Source of the DNA: Actinomycetes bacterium
GTDB lineage: Bacteria > Actinomycetota > Acidimicrobiia > Acidimicrobiales > Microtrichaceae
Length of the DNA: 7,860 nt
Assembly (NCBI GenBank): GCA_023450775.1
Contig: JAEXGP010000148.1
Coordinates: forward strand, 1 to 7,860
Direction: 5' to 3'
In this document: positions 1-6,069 of the stretch, piece by piece
Numbering within the stretch: the stretch's first letter is position 1
How the letters are laid out: each line of letters starts with the position of its first letter
The notes under the pieces: generated by a model
Seen by the model: only the letters and a program-made list of their open reading frames with translations
Told to the model about the DNA's origin: nothing
Databases searched by the model: none
Program-made: the position numbers and the translations under genes

Positions 1-94
1 CCGCCCCAGCACACGACCGCCCCTCCGCCCCCGCCCCCCCCTCAGGCCACGACCGCCCCTCAGGACACGACGCCCCTCCGGACACGACCGCCCC
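1..94. repeat. Degenerate 17-18 bp tandem repeat over the SDR 3' end
   Basis: On the minus strand the unit is close to AGGGGCGGTCGTGTCCTG. Copies lie at 78-94, 61-77, 43-60 and 8-24, and part of another at 1-7 runs off the window. A G-rich spacer (25-42 on the plus strand, with eight C in a row at 34-41) separates the outer copies. The unit matches the last sense codons plus stop of the SDR (GAVVS-TGA). In the copy nearest the gene the TGA reads GGA (plus 77-79 is tcc instead of tca). In the next copy one C is missing near position 71, which puts its TGA (60-62) out of frame. Confidence 0.8.
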
Positions 95-886
95 GCCGGC
101 GCAGGTGATGACCTCGCCGACCGTGTAGGCCCCGGCCCGGGAGGACAGGAAGATCGCCAGGCCGGCGATGTCCTCGGGCGTGCCGACGCGTCCGCTCGGC
201 GTCAGGGCGCCCACGGCGTCCCAGTCGGTGCCCTCCACGTCGCCGCCCGTGCCCACACCGGTGCTGAGCATCCACGTGGGGAACGGGCCGGGCGCGATCG
301 CGTTCACCACGATGTGGCGCTTGATGAGCTTGGCCGCCATCTGCCGGGTGAGGGCGTGCACCGCGGCCTTGGACGGCCCGTACGAGTGCGTGTCGAACAC
401 CGGGGTGCGGATGCCGTCGATCGAACCGATGTTGATCACCCGCGACGGCTCCTCGGCGGTGCCGGCCGCCTCCAGCAGCGGCAGCACCTGCTGGGTCATG
501 AAGAAGACGCCCTTCACGTTGGTGTCGAAGACCTTGTCCCAGCCGAGCTCCGGGAACTCGTCGAACGGCGCTCCCCACGACACCCCGGCGTTGTTGACCA
601 GGATGTCGAGCCGGTCCTCCCGATCGGCGAGCGCCGTGGCGAGCGACCGGATCCCCTCGAGTCCCGAGAGGTCGGCGGGGAGCGACACGCACGTCCCGCC
701 GTACTCGGCCGACAGACGCTCGGCGGTGGCGTCGCAGACGTCGGCCTTGCGGGAGCTGATGTAGACGGTGGCGCCGTTGGTCAGGAGGCCGGCGGCGATC
801 ATCTCGCCGATGCCCCGCGACCCGCCGGTCACGAGCGCCACCTTGCCGTCGACGGAGAACAGGTGGTCCAGGTTCAGGTCGGTCAT
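1..886 (-). CDS. SDR family oxidoreductase, RhlG/FabG-like; 3' end degraded into repeats, no stop in window
   Basis: This is a short-chain dehydrogenase/reductase, expected to reduce a 3-oxoacyl or similar ketone with NAD(P)H in the cytoplasm. The ATG at 886 follows GAGGAG with 8 nt spacing. Visible motifs are TGGSRGIG (residues 20-27, nucleotide binding), NNAG (98-101), and the tetrad N123, S155, Y169 and K173 (YGPSK). The body resembles Pseudomonas RhlG as I recall it: SRGIG plus M-I at the N-terminus, the SWGA stretch after NNAG, RVINIGS, and APG plus FP near residues 199-203. RhlG is about 256 aa and ends just after a GG pair. Here that pair is at residues 264-265, followed by AVVS. The normal end should therefore be near position 80, but the frame stays open to base 1 (at least 295 codons) through a 17-18 bp tandem repeat. 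It lies 61 bp downstream of the acyl-CoA dehydrogenase pair and is probably in their operon. The substrate is unknown. The family call is firm; the true C-terminus is not. Confidence 0.87.
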   Translation of the reverse strand, partial: MTDLNLDHLFSVDGKVALVTGGSRGIGEMIAAGLLTNGATVYISSRKADVCDATAERLSAEYGGTCVSLPADLSGLEGIRSLATALADREDRLDILVNNAGVSWGAPFDEFPELGWDKVFDTNVKGVFFMTQQVLPLLEAAGTAEEPSRVINIGSIDGIRTPVFDTHSYGPSKAAVHALTRQMAAKLIKRHIVVNAIAPGPFPTWMLSTGVGTGGDVEGTDWDAVGALTPSGRVGTPEDIAGLAIFLSSRAGAYTVGEVITCAGGAVVSGGASCPEGRSWPEGGAGAEGRSCAGA

Positions 887-894
887 CTCGTCGG

Positions 895-900
895 CTCCTC
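895..900 (-). promoter_or_regulatory. Ribosome binding site of the RhlG-like SDR
   Basis: GAGGAG on the minus strand, 8 nt before the ATG at 886. It fixes the start of the SDR. The first residues from this start fit the family's usual short leader before the glycine motif. The rest of the 61-bp gap (887-947) shows no convincing terminator, consistent with read-through from the upstream dehydrogenase gene. Confidence 0.7.
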
Positions 901-947
901 GCCGTAGGGGACGTTCGTCCCGGATGGGGTGGGTCGGTCGGTCCGGC

Positions 948-2069
948 TCAACCTGCGAGCAGGCTGCCCAGACGCGCGAGCTGCGGGCCGGCGGCGCCGA
1001 GCGTGAGCTCGAGCTGCTTGGACCACAGGAAGTAGCGGTGGATCGGGTAGTCCAGGTCGATCGAGATGCCGCCGTGCAGGTGCAGGTCCGCGTGGCCGAC
1101 CCGCCGGCCGCCGTAGGACGCCCAGTACTTGGCCACGGCCACCTCACGGTCGGCCGTCTCGCCGGCGGCCAGGCGCGTGGCCGCCTGCAGCATCGTGAGC
1201 CGGATGGCCTCGTTGTCGATGTAGCAGTCGGCCATGCGGTGCCCGACCGCCTGGAACGAGCCGATCGGCCGGTCGAACTGCTTGCGCTCGGTGGCGTACG
1301 CCGCCGTGCGGGTGGTGCCTCCGTCGGCGACACCCGACGCCAGGGCGCACAGGCCCACGGTCGCCAGGTCGACGAGCCGGTCGACCGTGGCGCGATCGCC
1401 CGGGATGCGGGCGAGCTCCCCCACCATCACGCCGTCCAGGTCGACCTGGAAGTGCGGCTCGTGGTTGAACGTGTCCTGCCGCTGGGACACCAGACCCGGG
1501 GCGCCGCTCGGCACGACGAACACCGACACTGCGTCGTCCGCGGGATCGCCGTCACCGTCGCCGGTGCGGGCCGGCACGAGCACGGCGGCGGCCAGGTGCG
1601 CCGCGGCCACGTTGGTCTTGGTGCCGTTCAGCACCCAGCCCGCGCCGGAGCGGGTGGCGCGGACCTGCGGCTCCCGCGGACCCGATGCGGGCTCGTCGAG
1701 CGCGATCGCCAGGATCGTCGATCCGTCGATCATCCCGGGGAGCCACTCCGAGCGCTGCCCGTCCGTGCCGCACTCGGCCAGGATCGACCCCGCGGTCAGC
1801 GTGGACCACAGCGGGACCGGGGCCACCGCCCGACCGGCCTCCCGGAGCAGCAGGCAGGTCTCGACCGGGCCGAACCCGCCGCCACCCACGGACTCGGGCA
1901 GCGAGATGCCCAGCAGACCTGCGCCGGCGAGCGCGCCCCACAGATCCCGGTGGAACCACTCGGCACCGGACTCGACCTGCCGCAGCACCTCGGGTGCGCA
2001 CAGGTCCGTCAGGATCTGCTCGGCGAGGTCGATGACGGCCCGCTGCTCGTCGGTGGGTGCGAAGTCCAC
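948..2069 (-). CDS. Acyl-CoA dehydrogenase family protein, small/partner subunit without catalytic Glu
   Basis: This 373-aa protein has the acyl-CoA dehydrogenase fold: an N-terminal helical region with LPESVGGGGFG (58-67), a middle beta region (about 120-215) and a C-terminal helical domain with RKQFDRPIGSFQAVGHRMAD (262-281), the conserved FAD/dimer segment. The late LHGG stretch (331-334) aligns with the family's QxxGG. The usual catalytic YEG then reads TLG (356-358), so Glu is replaced by Leu. The alternative Glu site used by isovaleryl-CoA dehydrogenase-type enzymes also lacks an equivalent (around A236-L240). The FAD/substrate signature of the middle domain is also poor. In actinobacterial FadE pairs (ChsE4-ChsE5 type) such a partner combines with a catalytic subunit in an alpha2beta2 enzyme, and I infer the same here. 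The start is GTG at 2069, preceded by GAGGAG with 6 nt spacing. It begins 26 bp after the large-subunit stop, so the two are surely co-transcribed. The substrate cannot be told. Confidence 0.88.
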   Translation of the reverse strand: MDFAPTDEQRAVIDLAEQILTDLCAPEVLRQVESGAEWFHRDLWGALAGAGLLGISLPESVGGGGFGPVETCLLLREAGRAVAPVPLWSTLTAGSILAECGTDGQRSEWLPGMIDGSTILAIALDEPASGPREPQVRATRSGAGWVLNGTKTNVAAAHLAAAVLVPARTGDGDGDPADDAVSVFVVPSGAPGLVSQRQDTFNHEPHFQVDLDGVMVGELARIPGDRATVDRLVDLATVGLCALASGVADGGTTRTAAYATERKQFDRPIGSFQAVGHRMADCYIDNEAIRLTMLQAATRLAAGETADREVAVAKYWASYGGRRVGHADLHLHGGISIDLDYPIHRYFLWSKQLELTLGAAGPQLARLGSLLAG

Positions 2070-2075
2070 TTCTTT

Positions 2076-2081
2076 CTCCTC
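2076..2081 (-). promoter_or_regulatory. Ribosome binding site of the small acyl-CoA dehydrogenase gene
   Basis: GAGGAG followed by AAAGAA and then GTG at 2069. The strong site and ideal 6-nt spacing decide for this GTG start. The frame stays open upstream, but only as antisense or other-frame sequence over the large-subunit gene. The site sits entirely in the 26-bp gap between the two dehydrogenase genes. Confidence 0.8.
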
Positions 2082-2095
2082 AGGGTGCGAGCGCG

Positions 2096-3274
2096 TCAGC
2101 GCGGGGAGGGCGGCAGGCCCAGGCCGAACATGGCGATCAGGTCGCGCTGCAGCTCGTTGGTGCCACCGCCGAACGTGAGCACGTGCAGGCCCCGCAGCAG
2201 CGTGCCGAGCCGGTCCTCGAGCGCGCAGCCCGGCGAGCCGTCGCGGATGCCCGCCACGGGGCCGAGCACCTCGAGCAGCCGTCCCAGGCCGTCCATGTAG
2301 AGCTCGGTCCCGTGGACCTTGACCGCGGACGCCGCCGCGGGGTCGAGCGGGTTGCCGGCGTCCGCGTTCCACGCGACCTGCCAGTTGAGGAGCCGCAGCA
2401 CGTCGAGCCGTGCGTGCACCCAGGCGAGCTCGTGCTGCACCCACGGCTGGTCGATCAGCCGGCTGCCGTCGGCCAGGACGTGCTCCGCTGCGTACGCCGT
2501 GGTCTCGTCGAGCGCCCGCTCCATGATCCCCGACGAGCAGATCGTGACCCGCTCGTGGTTGAGCTGCTCCATGATCAGCGGCCAGCCCCGGCCCTCGCCG
2601 CCGATGCAGTTCTCCACCGGCACCCGCACGTCCTCGTAGAACGTGTAGTTGGTGTTGAAGTTGCCGAAGTTCTGGATGGGCACGGCCTTGAAGCCGGGCA
2701 CGTCGGTCGGGACGATGATCAGCGAGATCCCGGCGTGGCGACTCGCCTCGGGGTTCGTGCGCACCGCGAGCCAGATGTAGTCGGCGTCGGTCGCCAGCGA
2801 GGTGAAGATCTTCTGGCCGTTGATCACCCACTCGTCGCCGTCGCGGACGGCGCGGGTGCGCAACGACGCCAGGTCCGTGCCGCTGTCGGGCTCGGTGTAG
2901 CCGATGGCGAAGTGCGTGGAGCCCGACAGGATCCGGGGCAGGAAGAAGTCCTTCTGCTCCTGGGTGCCGTACTTCATGATCGTGGGCGCCACGGAGTTGA
3001 GCGTGAGCATGGGCACGGGCGCCCCGACGCGCATCGACTCGTCGTAGAAGATGAACTGGTCGACGTAGCCGCGACCCTGGCCGCCGTACTCCTCGGGCCA
3101 CCCGATGCCGAGCCACCCGTCGGCGCCCATCTGCAGTGCCACCGAGCGGGCGACGGGGCCCACCCCCTCGCTGTGCGAGAGCTCGTTTGCCAGCTCCGGC
3201 GTGATCAGCCGCTCGTAGTACTGCCGGAGCTCCTCGCGCAGCGACCGCTGCTCGGCCGTCATGCCGATGTACAT
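2096..3274 (-). CDS. Acyl-CoA dehydrogenase family protein, large/catalytic subunit
   Basis: This 392-aa FAD-dependent dehydrogenase is expected to introduce a trans-2 double bond into an acyl-CoA. Visible features are WPEEYGGQG (59-67), the middle-domain signature IGYTEPDSGTDLAS (124-137), WVINGQKIFTS (149-159), LNHERVTI (238-245) and FGGGTNELQRDLIA (368-381). At the usual catalytic position (YEG of medium-chain enzymes) it has a glycine run. Glu241 in NHER aligns with the catalytic Glu of isovaleryl-CoA dehydrogenase and, as I recall, with that of the mycobacterial ChsE4 subunit, so Glu241 is the likely base. It heads the operon with its partner subunit 26 bp downstream. The ATG at 3274 has a purine-rich AGAAGGGGGG just upstream; M5 is a less supported alternative. 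A perfect 16-bp palindrome covers the start codon. A steroid side-chain or branched substrate would fit known FadE pairs, but nothing here proves it. Confidence 0.92.
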   Translation of the reverse strand: MYIGMTAEQRSLREELRQYYERLITPELANELSHSEGVGPVARSVALQMGADGWLGIGWPEEYGGQGRGYVDQFIFYDESMRVGAPVPMLTLNSVAPTIMKYGTQEQKDFFLPRILSGSTHFAIGYTEPDSGTDLASLRTRAVRDGDEWVINGQKIFTSLATDADYIWLAVRTNPEASRHAGISLIIVPTDVPGFKAVPIQNFGNFNTNYTFYEDVRVPVENCIGGEGRGWPLIMEQLNHERVTICSSGIMERALDETTAYAAEHVLADGSRLIDQPWVQHELAWVHARLDVLRLLNWQVAWNADAGNPLDPAAASAVKVHGTELYMDGLGRLLEVLGPVAGIRDGSPGCALEDRLGTLLRGLHVLTFGGGTNELQRDLIAMFGLGLPPSPR

Positions 3275-3278
3275 CGGC
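3263..3278. promoter_or_regulatory. Perfect 16-bp palindrome over a start codon
   Basis: GCCGATGTACATCGGC is identical on both strands and contains the start codon (3272-3274) of the large acyl-CoA dehydrogenase and its next codons. In mRNA it could form a 6-bp stem with a GUAC loop that hides the start codon. As DNA it could be a repressor site. No known regulator motif is recognised, and part of the symmetry is fixed by coding (Met-Tyr-Ile-Gly). Confidence 0.45.
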
Positions 3279-3350
3279 CCCCCTTCTCGCGATCCCCTGC
3301 CGGCGCGCCCCGCACCGGGACGGCGAGCGTACCGCCCGCACCCGTCGTTC

Positions 3351-3400
3351 GTTTCGTTCCACCTCTTCGACGCCACAGCGTCGAAAAGGTGGAACAGAAC
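3351..3400. promoter_or_regulatory. Large inverted repeat in divergent promoter region (putative operator)
   Basis: The core arms are 3356-3373 (GTTCCACCTCTTCGACGC) and 3378-3395 (GCGTCGAAAAGGTGGAAC), with 17 of 18 paired around a 4-nt centre. Extending to 3351 and 3400 gives 20 of 23 paired. The inner 20 bp (3366-3385) has perfect 8-nt arms. It lies between the divergent large acyl-CoA dehydrogenase gene (start 3274) and the nitroreductase-family gene (start 3426), so it cannot be a terminator for either. An operator for a dimeric repressor (TetR-like, perhaps two dimers) controlling both genes is the simplest inference. A weak -10-like TACGCT for the leftward gene lies at 3326-3331 on the minus strand, which would place its -35 region against the repeat. 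Confidence 0.65.
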
Positions 3401-3425
3401 CCGGAGGGGTGAGGTTGGCAGCGCC

Positions 3426-3842
3426 ATGAGCGAGATCAACGACTGGAACCAGCAGATCATCGAGGAGTTCCGGGCCAACGACGGCAAGGTCGGTGGCAAC
3501 TTCGAGGGCGCGCCGATGATCCTGGTGCACCACCGGGGCGCGAAGACCGGCACCGAGCGGGTCACGCCGCTCGTGTACCTGGCCGACGGCGACGACTACG
3601 TGGTCTTCGGCTCCAAGGCCGGCGCGCCGACCCACCCGCACTGGTACCTCAACCTCGTCGCCAACCCCGAGACCGAGGTCGAGGTGGGCACCGAGACCGT
3701 GCCGGTCACCGCACGGGTGGCCGAGGGCGAGGAGCGCGAGCGCCTCTGGTCGCGTCAGAAGGAGCTCATGCCGGGCTTCGCGGAGTACGAGGTCTCGGCC
3801 GGCGACCGCCAGATCCCGGTCGTCGTGCTCACGCCCCGCTGA
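3426..3842 (+). CDS. Deazaflavin (F420)-dependent nitroreductase family protein (DDN-like)
   Basis: This 138-aa protein is of the split-barrel F420H2-binding family that includes mycobacterial Ddn (PF04075 type). Family members reduce quinones, nitroaromatics or other small electrophiles with F420H2. Characteristic segments are IIEEFRANDGKVGGNFEGAP (11-30), HHRGAKTGTERVTPLVY (35-51), FGSKAGAP (61-68), PHWYLNLVANP (71-81), VEVG (85-88) and the closing RQIPVVVLTP (128-137). The length is typical for the family. The ATG at 3426 is preceded by GGAGG at 3403-3407 and GAGG at 3411-3414; the spacings (18 and 11 nt) are longer than ideal. It is divergent from the acyl-CoA dehydrogenase operon, with the large inverted repeat just upstream, suggesting shared control. 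Its stop lies 3 bp from the stop of the convergent dioxygenase gene. The physiological substrate cannot be inferred. If it works as its family does, the host makes F420. Confidence 0.92.
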   Translation: MSEINDWNQQIIEEFRANDGKVGGNFEGAPMILVHHRGAKTGTERVTPLVYLADGDDYVVFGSKAGAPTHPHWYLNLVANPETEVEVGTETVPVTARVAEGEERERLWSRQKELMPGFAEYEVSAGDRQIPVVVLTPR

Positions 3843-3845
3843 CGG

Positions 3846-4772
3846 TCAGTAGTTCGCCGCCACCCGCTGCGCCAGGTAGTCCGCGGCCGTGATCGGCGGG
3901 TACGTGCCGCCCGGCCCCTCGATCACCACGTCGCGGTTGGCCTGTGCGAAGAAGGCGATGCTGTAGCGGTCGACCGCGGGGGCGTCCGGTCCCGGCGACT
4001 CCACCCGGTGGAGCGTCGAGAGCAGGCGGTCGTCGCTCCAGCGCATGAGCATGTCGCCGATGTTGCACGTCACGAGCGAGGGGTCGGGCGACACCGGCGT
4101 CCAGACGCCGCTGTCGCGCTCCGATCCGGGGCACACCTGCAGCCCGGACTGACCGTCGCGCTGGAACAGCAGCGTCAGGCAGTCGAAGTCGGTGTGGGCC
4201 CCGGCCCGCCAGGAGCCGGCTGCGGCGTCGGGCTGCGGCGCGGGATAGCGCAGCAGCCGCAGCGTGGACTGGTAGGCGGGAGACGACGGGTCGTGCGCGA
4301 CGGTGAACGCGTCGCGGTCCATGCCCAACCGGTCGGCGAAGCACGACAGCACGCGCATGGCGACGGTCCAGCTCGCCTGCTCCAGCGCCTCCATGGTGGT
4401 GCGGAAGCCGGGGAGCTCCTCGTCGCCCGGCCAGAGGCCGTCCATCACCGACCGCGTGATCTGGTACGACTCCTTCTCGTCCGCCGTGCCCGTGGAGGGC
4501 CGGACCTGACTGCGGCTCTCCCACCCCGCGTTCCGGCGACGGTCGAGCGGCCACGACGCCTTGCGGTCCGACGGGAGGGCGAAGAACGCCGCCGCGTGCT
4601 CGAAGGCGCCGTCCACGAGCCCGGCGTCGATGCCGTGCCCGGCCAGCTGGAAGAACCCCACCTCGGTCGCCGCCGCCCACAGCTGGTCCGAGACCTCGTC
4701 GCGCCGGGCGTCGAGGTCGGTCAGGTCGATCACCGGGATCTCCCGGGCCGCGACCCGTCCGGTCGCGCCCAT
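3846..4772 (-). CDS. 2-oxoglutarate/Fe(II) dioxygenase, isopenicillin N synthase-like family
   Basis: This 308-aa protein has the two-domain layout of the family: an N-terminal DIOX_N-type region with IPVIDLTDL (12-20) and EVGFFQLAGHGI (37-48), then the jelly-roll domain. The Fe(II) triad is H193, D195 (GAHTDF) and H255 (STLHRV). R269 and S271 in DRYS fit the RxS motif that binds 2-oxoglutarate in this superfamily. All key residues are present, so it should be active. Members hydroxylate, desaturate or cyclise small molecules; nothing suggests beta-lactam synthesis here. I chose ATG 4772 because GGGAG lies 6 nt upstream and the protein then starts ten residues before the conserved EIPVIDL. 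A second in-frame ATG at 4838 has no ribosome binding site. It is divergent from the alanine dehydrogenase gene and tail-to-tail with the F420-type gene, with only 3 bp between stops and no room for a terminator. Confidence 0.88.
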   Translation of the reverse strand: MGATGRVAAREIPVIDLTDLDARRDEVSDQLWAAATEVGFFQLAGHGIDAGLVDGAFEHAAAFFALPSDRKASWPLDRRRNAGWESRSQVRPSTGTADEKESYQITRSVMDGLWPGDEELPGFRTTMEALEQASWTVAMRVLSCFADRLGMDRDAFTVAHDPSSPAYQSTLRLLRYPAPQPDAAAGSWRAGAHTDFDCLTLLFQRDGQSGLQVCPGSERDSGVWTPVSPDPSLVTCNIGDMLMRWSDDRLLSTLHRVESPGPDAPAVDRYSIAFFAQANRDVVIEGPGGTYPPITAADYLAQRVAANY

Positions 4773-4847
4773 CCGGGACTCCCGCTCGAGCTCGTCCAGT
4801 CGGTGGTCGCCCACGTCCACACCTCCGTCGGGCGCCATCATCCCGGA

Positions 4848-4909
4848 CACACGACCGGCCGCGGCTGCGGCGGACCCACAGTTCACGAGGTCGTCACATG
4901 ACCGGCCGC
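4848..4909. promoter_or_regulatory. Direct repeat pair and small palindrome upstream of ald
   Basis: Two 15-mers differing at one base, CACACGACCGGCCGC (4848-4862) and CACATGACCGGCCGC (4895-4909), lie 47 bp apart start to start in the 148-bp gap between the divergent dioxygenase and alanine dehydrogenase genes. The second overlaps an imperfect palindrome GGTCGTCACATGACC (4889-4903; 5 of 6 paired around CAC). It ends 17 bp before the start at 4921. Paired sites at this position suit a regulator. Alanine dehydrogenase genes are often controlled by Lrp/AsnC-type proteins, but no match to a specific motif is claimed. The rest of the gap shows no clear -35/-10 boxes. Confidence 0.35.
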
Positions 4910-4920
4910 CGAGGCGACCG

Positions 4921-6069
4921 ATGGGCAAGACTCCTGGCATGCAGCCGCCCACCGTCGGCGTCCCGACCGAGGTCAAGCAGGAGGAGCACCGGGTCGCGAT
5001 CACCCCCGACGGGGTGCGGGAGCTCCTCCACGGCGGCTCGCAGGTGCTCGTCCAGTCCGGCGCCGGCGCGGACTCGAGCATCACCGACGACGAGTACGAG
5101 CGCGCCGGGGCCACCATCGTCGGGTCCGCCGAGGAGCTGTGGGCCCGCTCGGACCTGGTCTGCAAGGTCAAGGAGCCGCTCGAGTCCGAGTTCGCCCACT
5201 TCCGACCCGGGCTCGTGCTGTTCACCTACCTCCACCTGGCGGCGTACCCCGAGGTGGCCGACGCGCTGCTCGACGCCGGGGTGACCGGCATCGCCTACGA
5301 GACCGTGCAGCTCGCCGACGGCGCACTCCCCCTGCTCGCGCCGATGAGCGAGGTGGCGGGCCGCATGAGCGTGCAGATCGGCGCGCACCTGCTGGAGCGC
5401 CACAACGGTGGCCGCGGCGTCCTGCTCGGCGGCGCGCCCGGCGTGCGGCCGGCCCGCGTGGTCGTGCTCGGCGCGGGCAACGTCGGCTGGAACGCGGCGT
5501 GGATGGCTGCCGGTCTGGAAGCCGAGGTCGACCTGCTGGACAAGAACATCGACCGGCTCCGTCACGTCGACCAGATCCAGATGGGCCGGATCACCACGAT
5601 CACGTCCAACCGTGGCGCGGTGGAGCGCTGCGTGGCCGAGGCCGACCTCGTCATCGGCGCGGTGCTCGTGCCCGGCGGGCGCGCCCCGACGGTGGTCAGC
5701 GAGGACATGGTCCGGTCCATGAAGCCCGGCTCGGTGGTCATCGACATCGCCATCGACCAGGGCGGCTGCATCGAGACGTCGCACGAGACCACCCACGCCG
5801 AGCCCACGTTCGTGGTCCACGACGTGGTGCACTACGCCGTCGGCAACATGCCGGGCGCCGTGCCGCACACCTCCACGCACGCGCTGACCAACGCCACGCT
5901 CCCCTACCTGGCGGAGCTCAGCCGGTTCGGCGTGGCGGACGCCGTCCGCCGGGACCCGGCGCTCGCGTCGGGCGTGAACACGTTGGACGGACAGGTGCCC
6001 AATGCCTCGGTCGCCGAGGCGCTGGGGCGACCGGCCGCCGACCTGGAGGACCTGCTCAGCCCGCGGTGA
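4921..6069 (+). CDS. ald: Alanine dehydrogenase (NAD-dependent)
   Basis: It catalyses L-alanine + NAD+ + H2O to pyruvate + NH4+ + NADH, reversibly, in the cytoplasm, and works in alanine use or ammonium assimilation and NADH balance. From M at 4939 the protein is 376 aa, close to the 371 aa of the Mycobacterium tuberculosis enzyme, and the active-site residues map at a constant +3 offset: R18, K78 (VKEP), H99 (LHLAA) and D273 (IAIDQGG). GAGNVG (178-183) is the Rossmann glycine motif, and D201 (LLDKN) is the acidic residue that selects NAD over NADP. Conserved ALPLLAPMSEVAGR (129-142) and TSTHALTNATLPY (311-323) confirm the family. I place the start at ATG 4921 (382 aa) because GAGG lies 6 nt upstream; ATG 4939 is nearer the family's usual start but has no ribosome binding site. 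The last 14 bp overlap the convergent SDR gene. All key residues are intact. Confidence 0.95.
   Translation: MGKTPGMQPPTVGVPTEVKQEEHRVAITPDGVRELLHGGSQVLVQSGAGADSSITDDEYERAGATIVGSAEELWARSDLVCKVKEPLESEFAHFRPGLVLFTYLHLAAYPEVADALLDAGVTGIAYETVQLADGALPLLAPMSEVAGRMSVQIGAHLLERHNGGRGVLLGGAPGVRPARVVVLGAGNVGWNAAWMAAGLEAEVDLLDKNIDRLRHVDQIQMGRITTITSNRGAVERCVAEADLVIGAVLVPGGRAPTVVSEDMVRSMKPGSVVIDIAIDQGGCIETSHETTHAEPTFVVHDVVHYAVGNMPGAVPHTSTHALTNATLPYLAELSRFGVADAVRRDPALASGVNTLDGQVPNASVAEALGRPAADLEDLLSPR

Noticed and set aside
60..692. Minus-strand frame 60-692 as a separate gene.
   Set aside because: It is an out-of-frame reading of the RhlG-like SDR. Only its final codons and TGA at 60-62 matter, as the stop that a one-base change would bring into frame.
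768..3412. Long plus-strand open frames opposite the dehydrogenase genes (for example 768-2300 and 2057-3412).
   Set aside because: They are antisense to well-recognised genes, are rich in Arg, Gly, Val and His, and show no family motif. Long open antisense frames are expected at this GC content.
948..3641. A single very long open frame that appears to join the small acyl-CoA dehydrogenase to upstream sequence.
   Set aside because: Only the part from 2069 down has protein-like sequence. The upstream part is an out-of-frame, Arg/Gly-rich reading of the large-subunit gene. GAGGAG plus GTG at 2069 gives the real start.
3842..3846. A bidirectional terminator between the convergent nitroreductase-family and dioxygenase genes.
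   Set aside because: Only 3 bp separate the stops, and no GC hairpin with a T run is visible at the gene ends.
3846..4772. Beta-lactam biosynthesis, because the dioxygenase belongs to the isopenicillin N synthase family.
   Set aside because: The family is broad, and no peptide synthetase, acyltransferase or other beta-lactam gene is present. The RxS motif suggests an ordinary 2-oxoglutarate user.
4774..4784. CGGGACTCCCG next to the dioxygenase start as a regulatory hairpin.
   Set aside because: It has five-base arms around a single base, so it cannot fold as RNA without opening the stem, and the sequence is explained by the GGGAG ribosome binding site.
10..4862. Shared string CACACGACCG in the left repeat array and in the direct repeat upstream of ald, as one dispersed element.
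   Set aside because: The match is short. Similar strings recur inside SDR coding DNA as Ala-Val-Val codons (for example near 6322 and 7649), so chance and codon use explain it.
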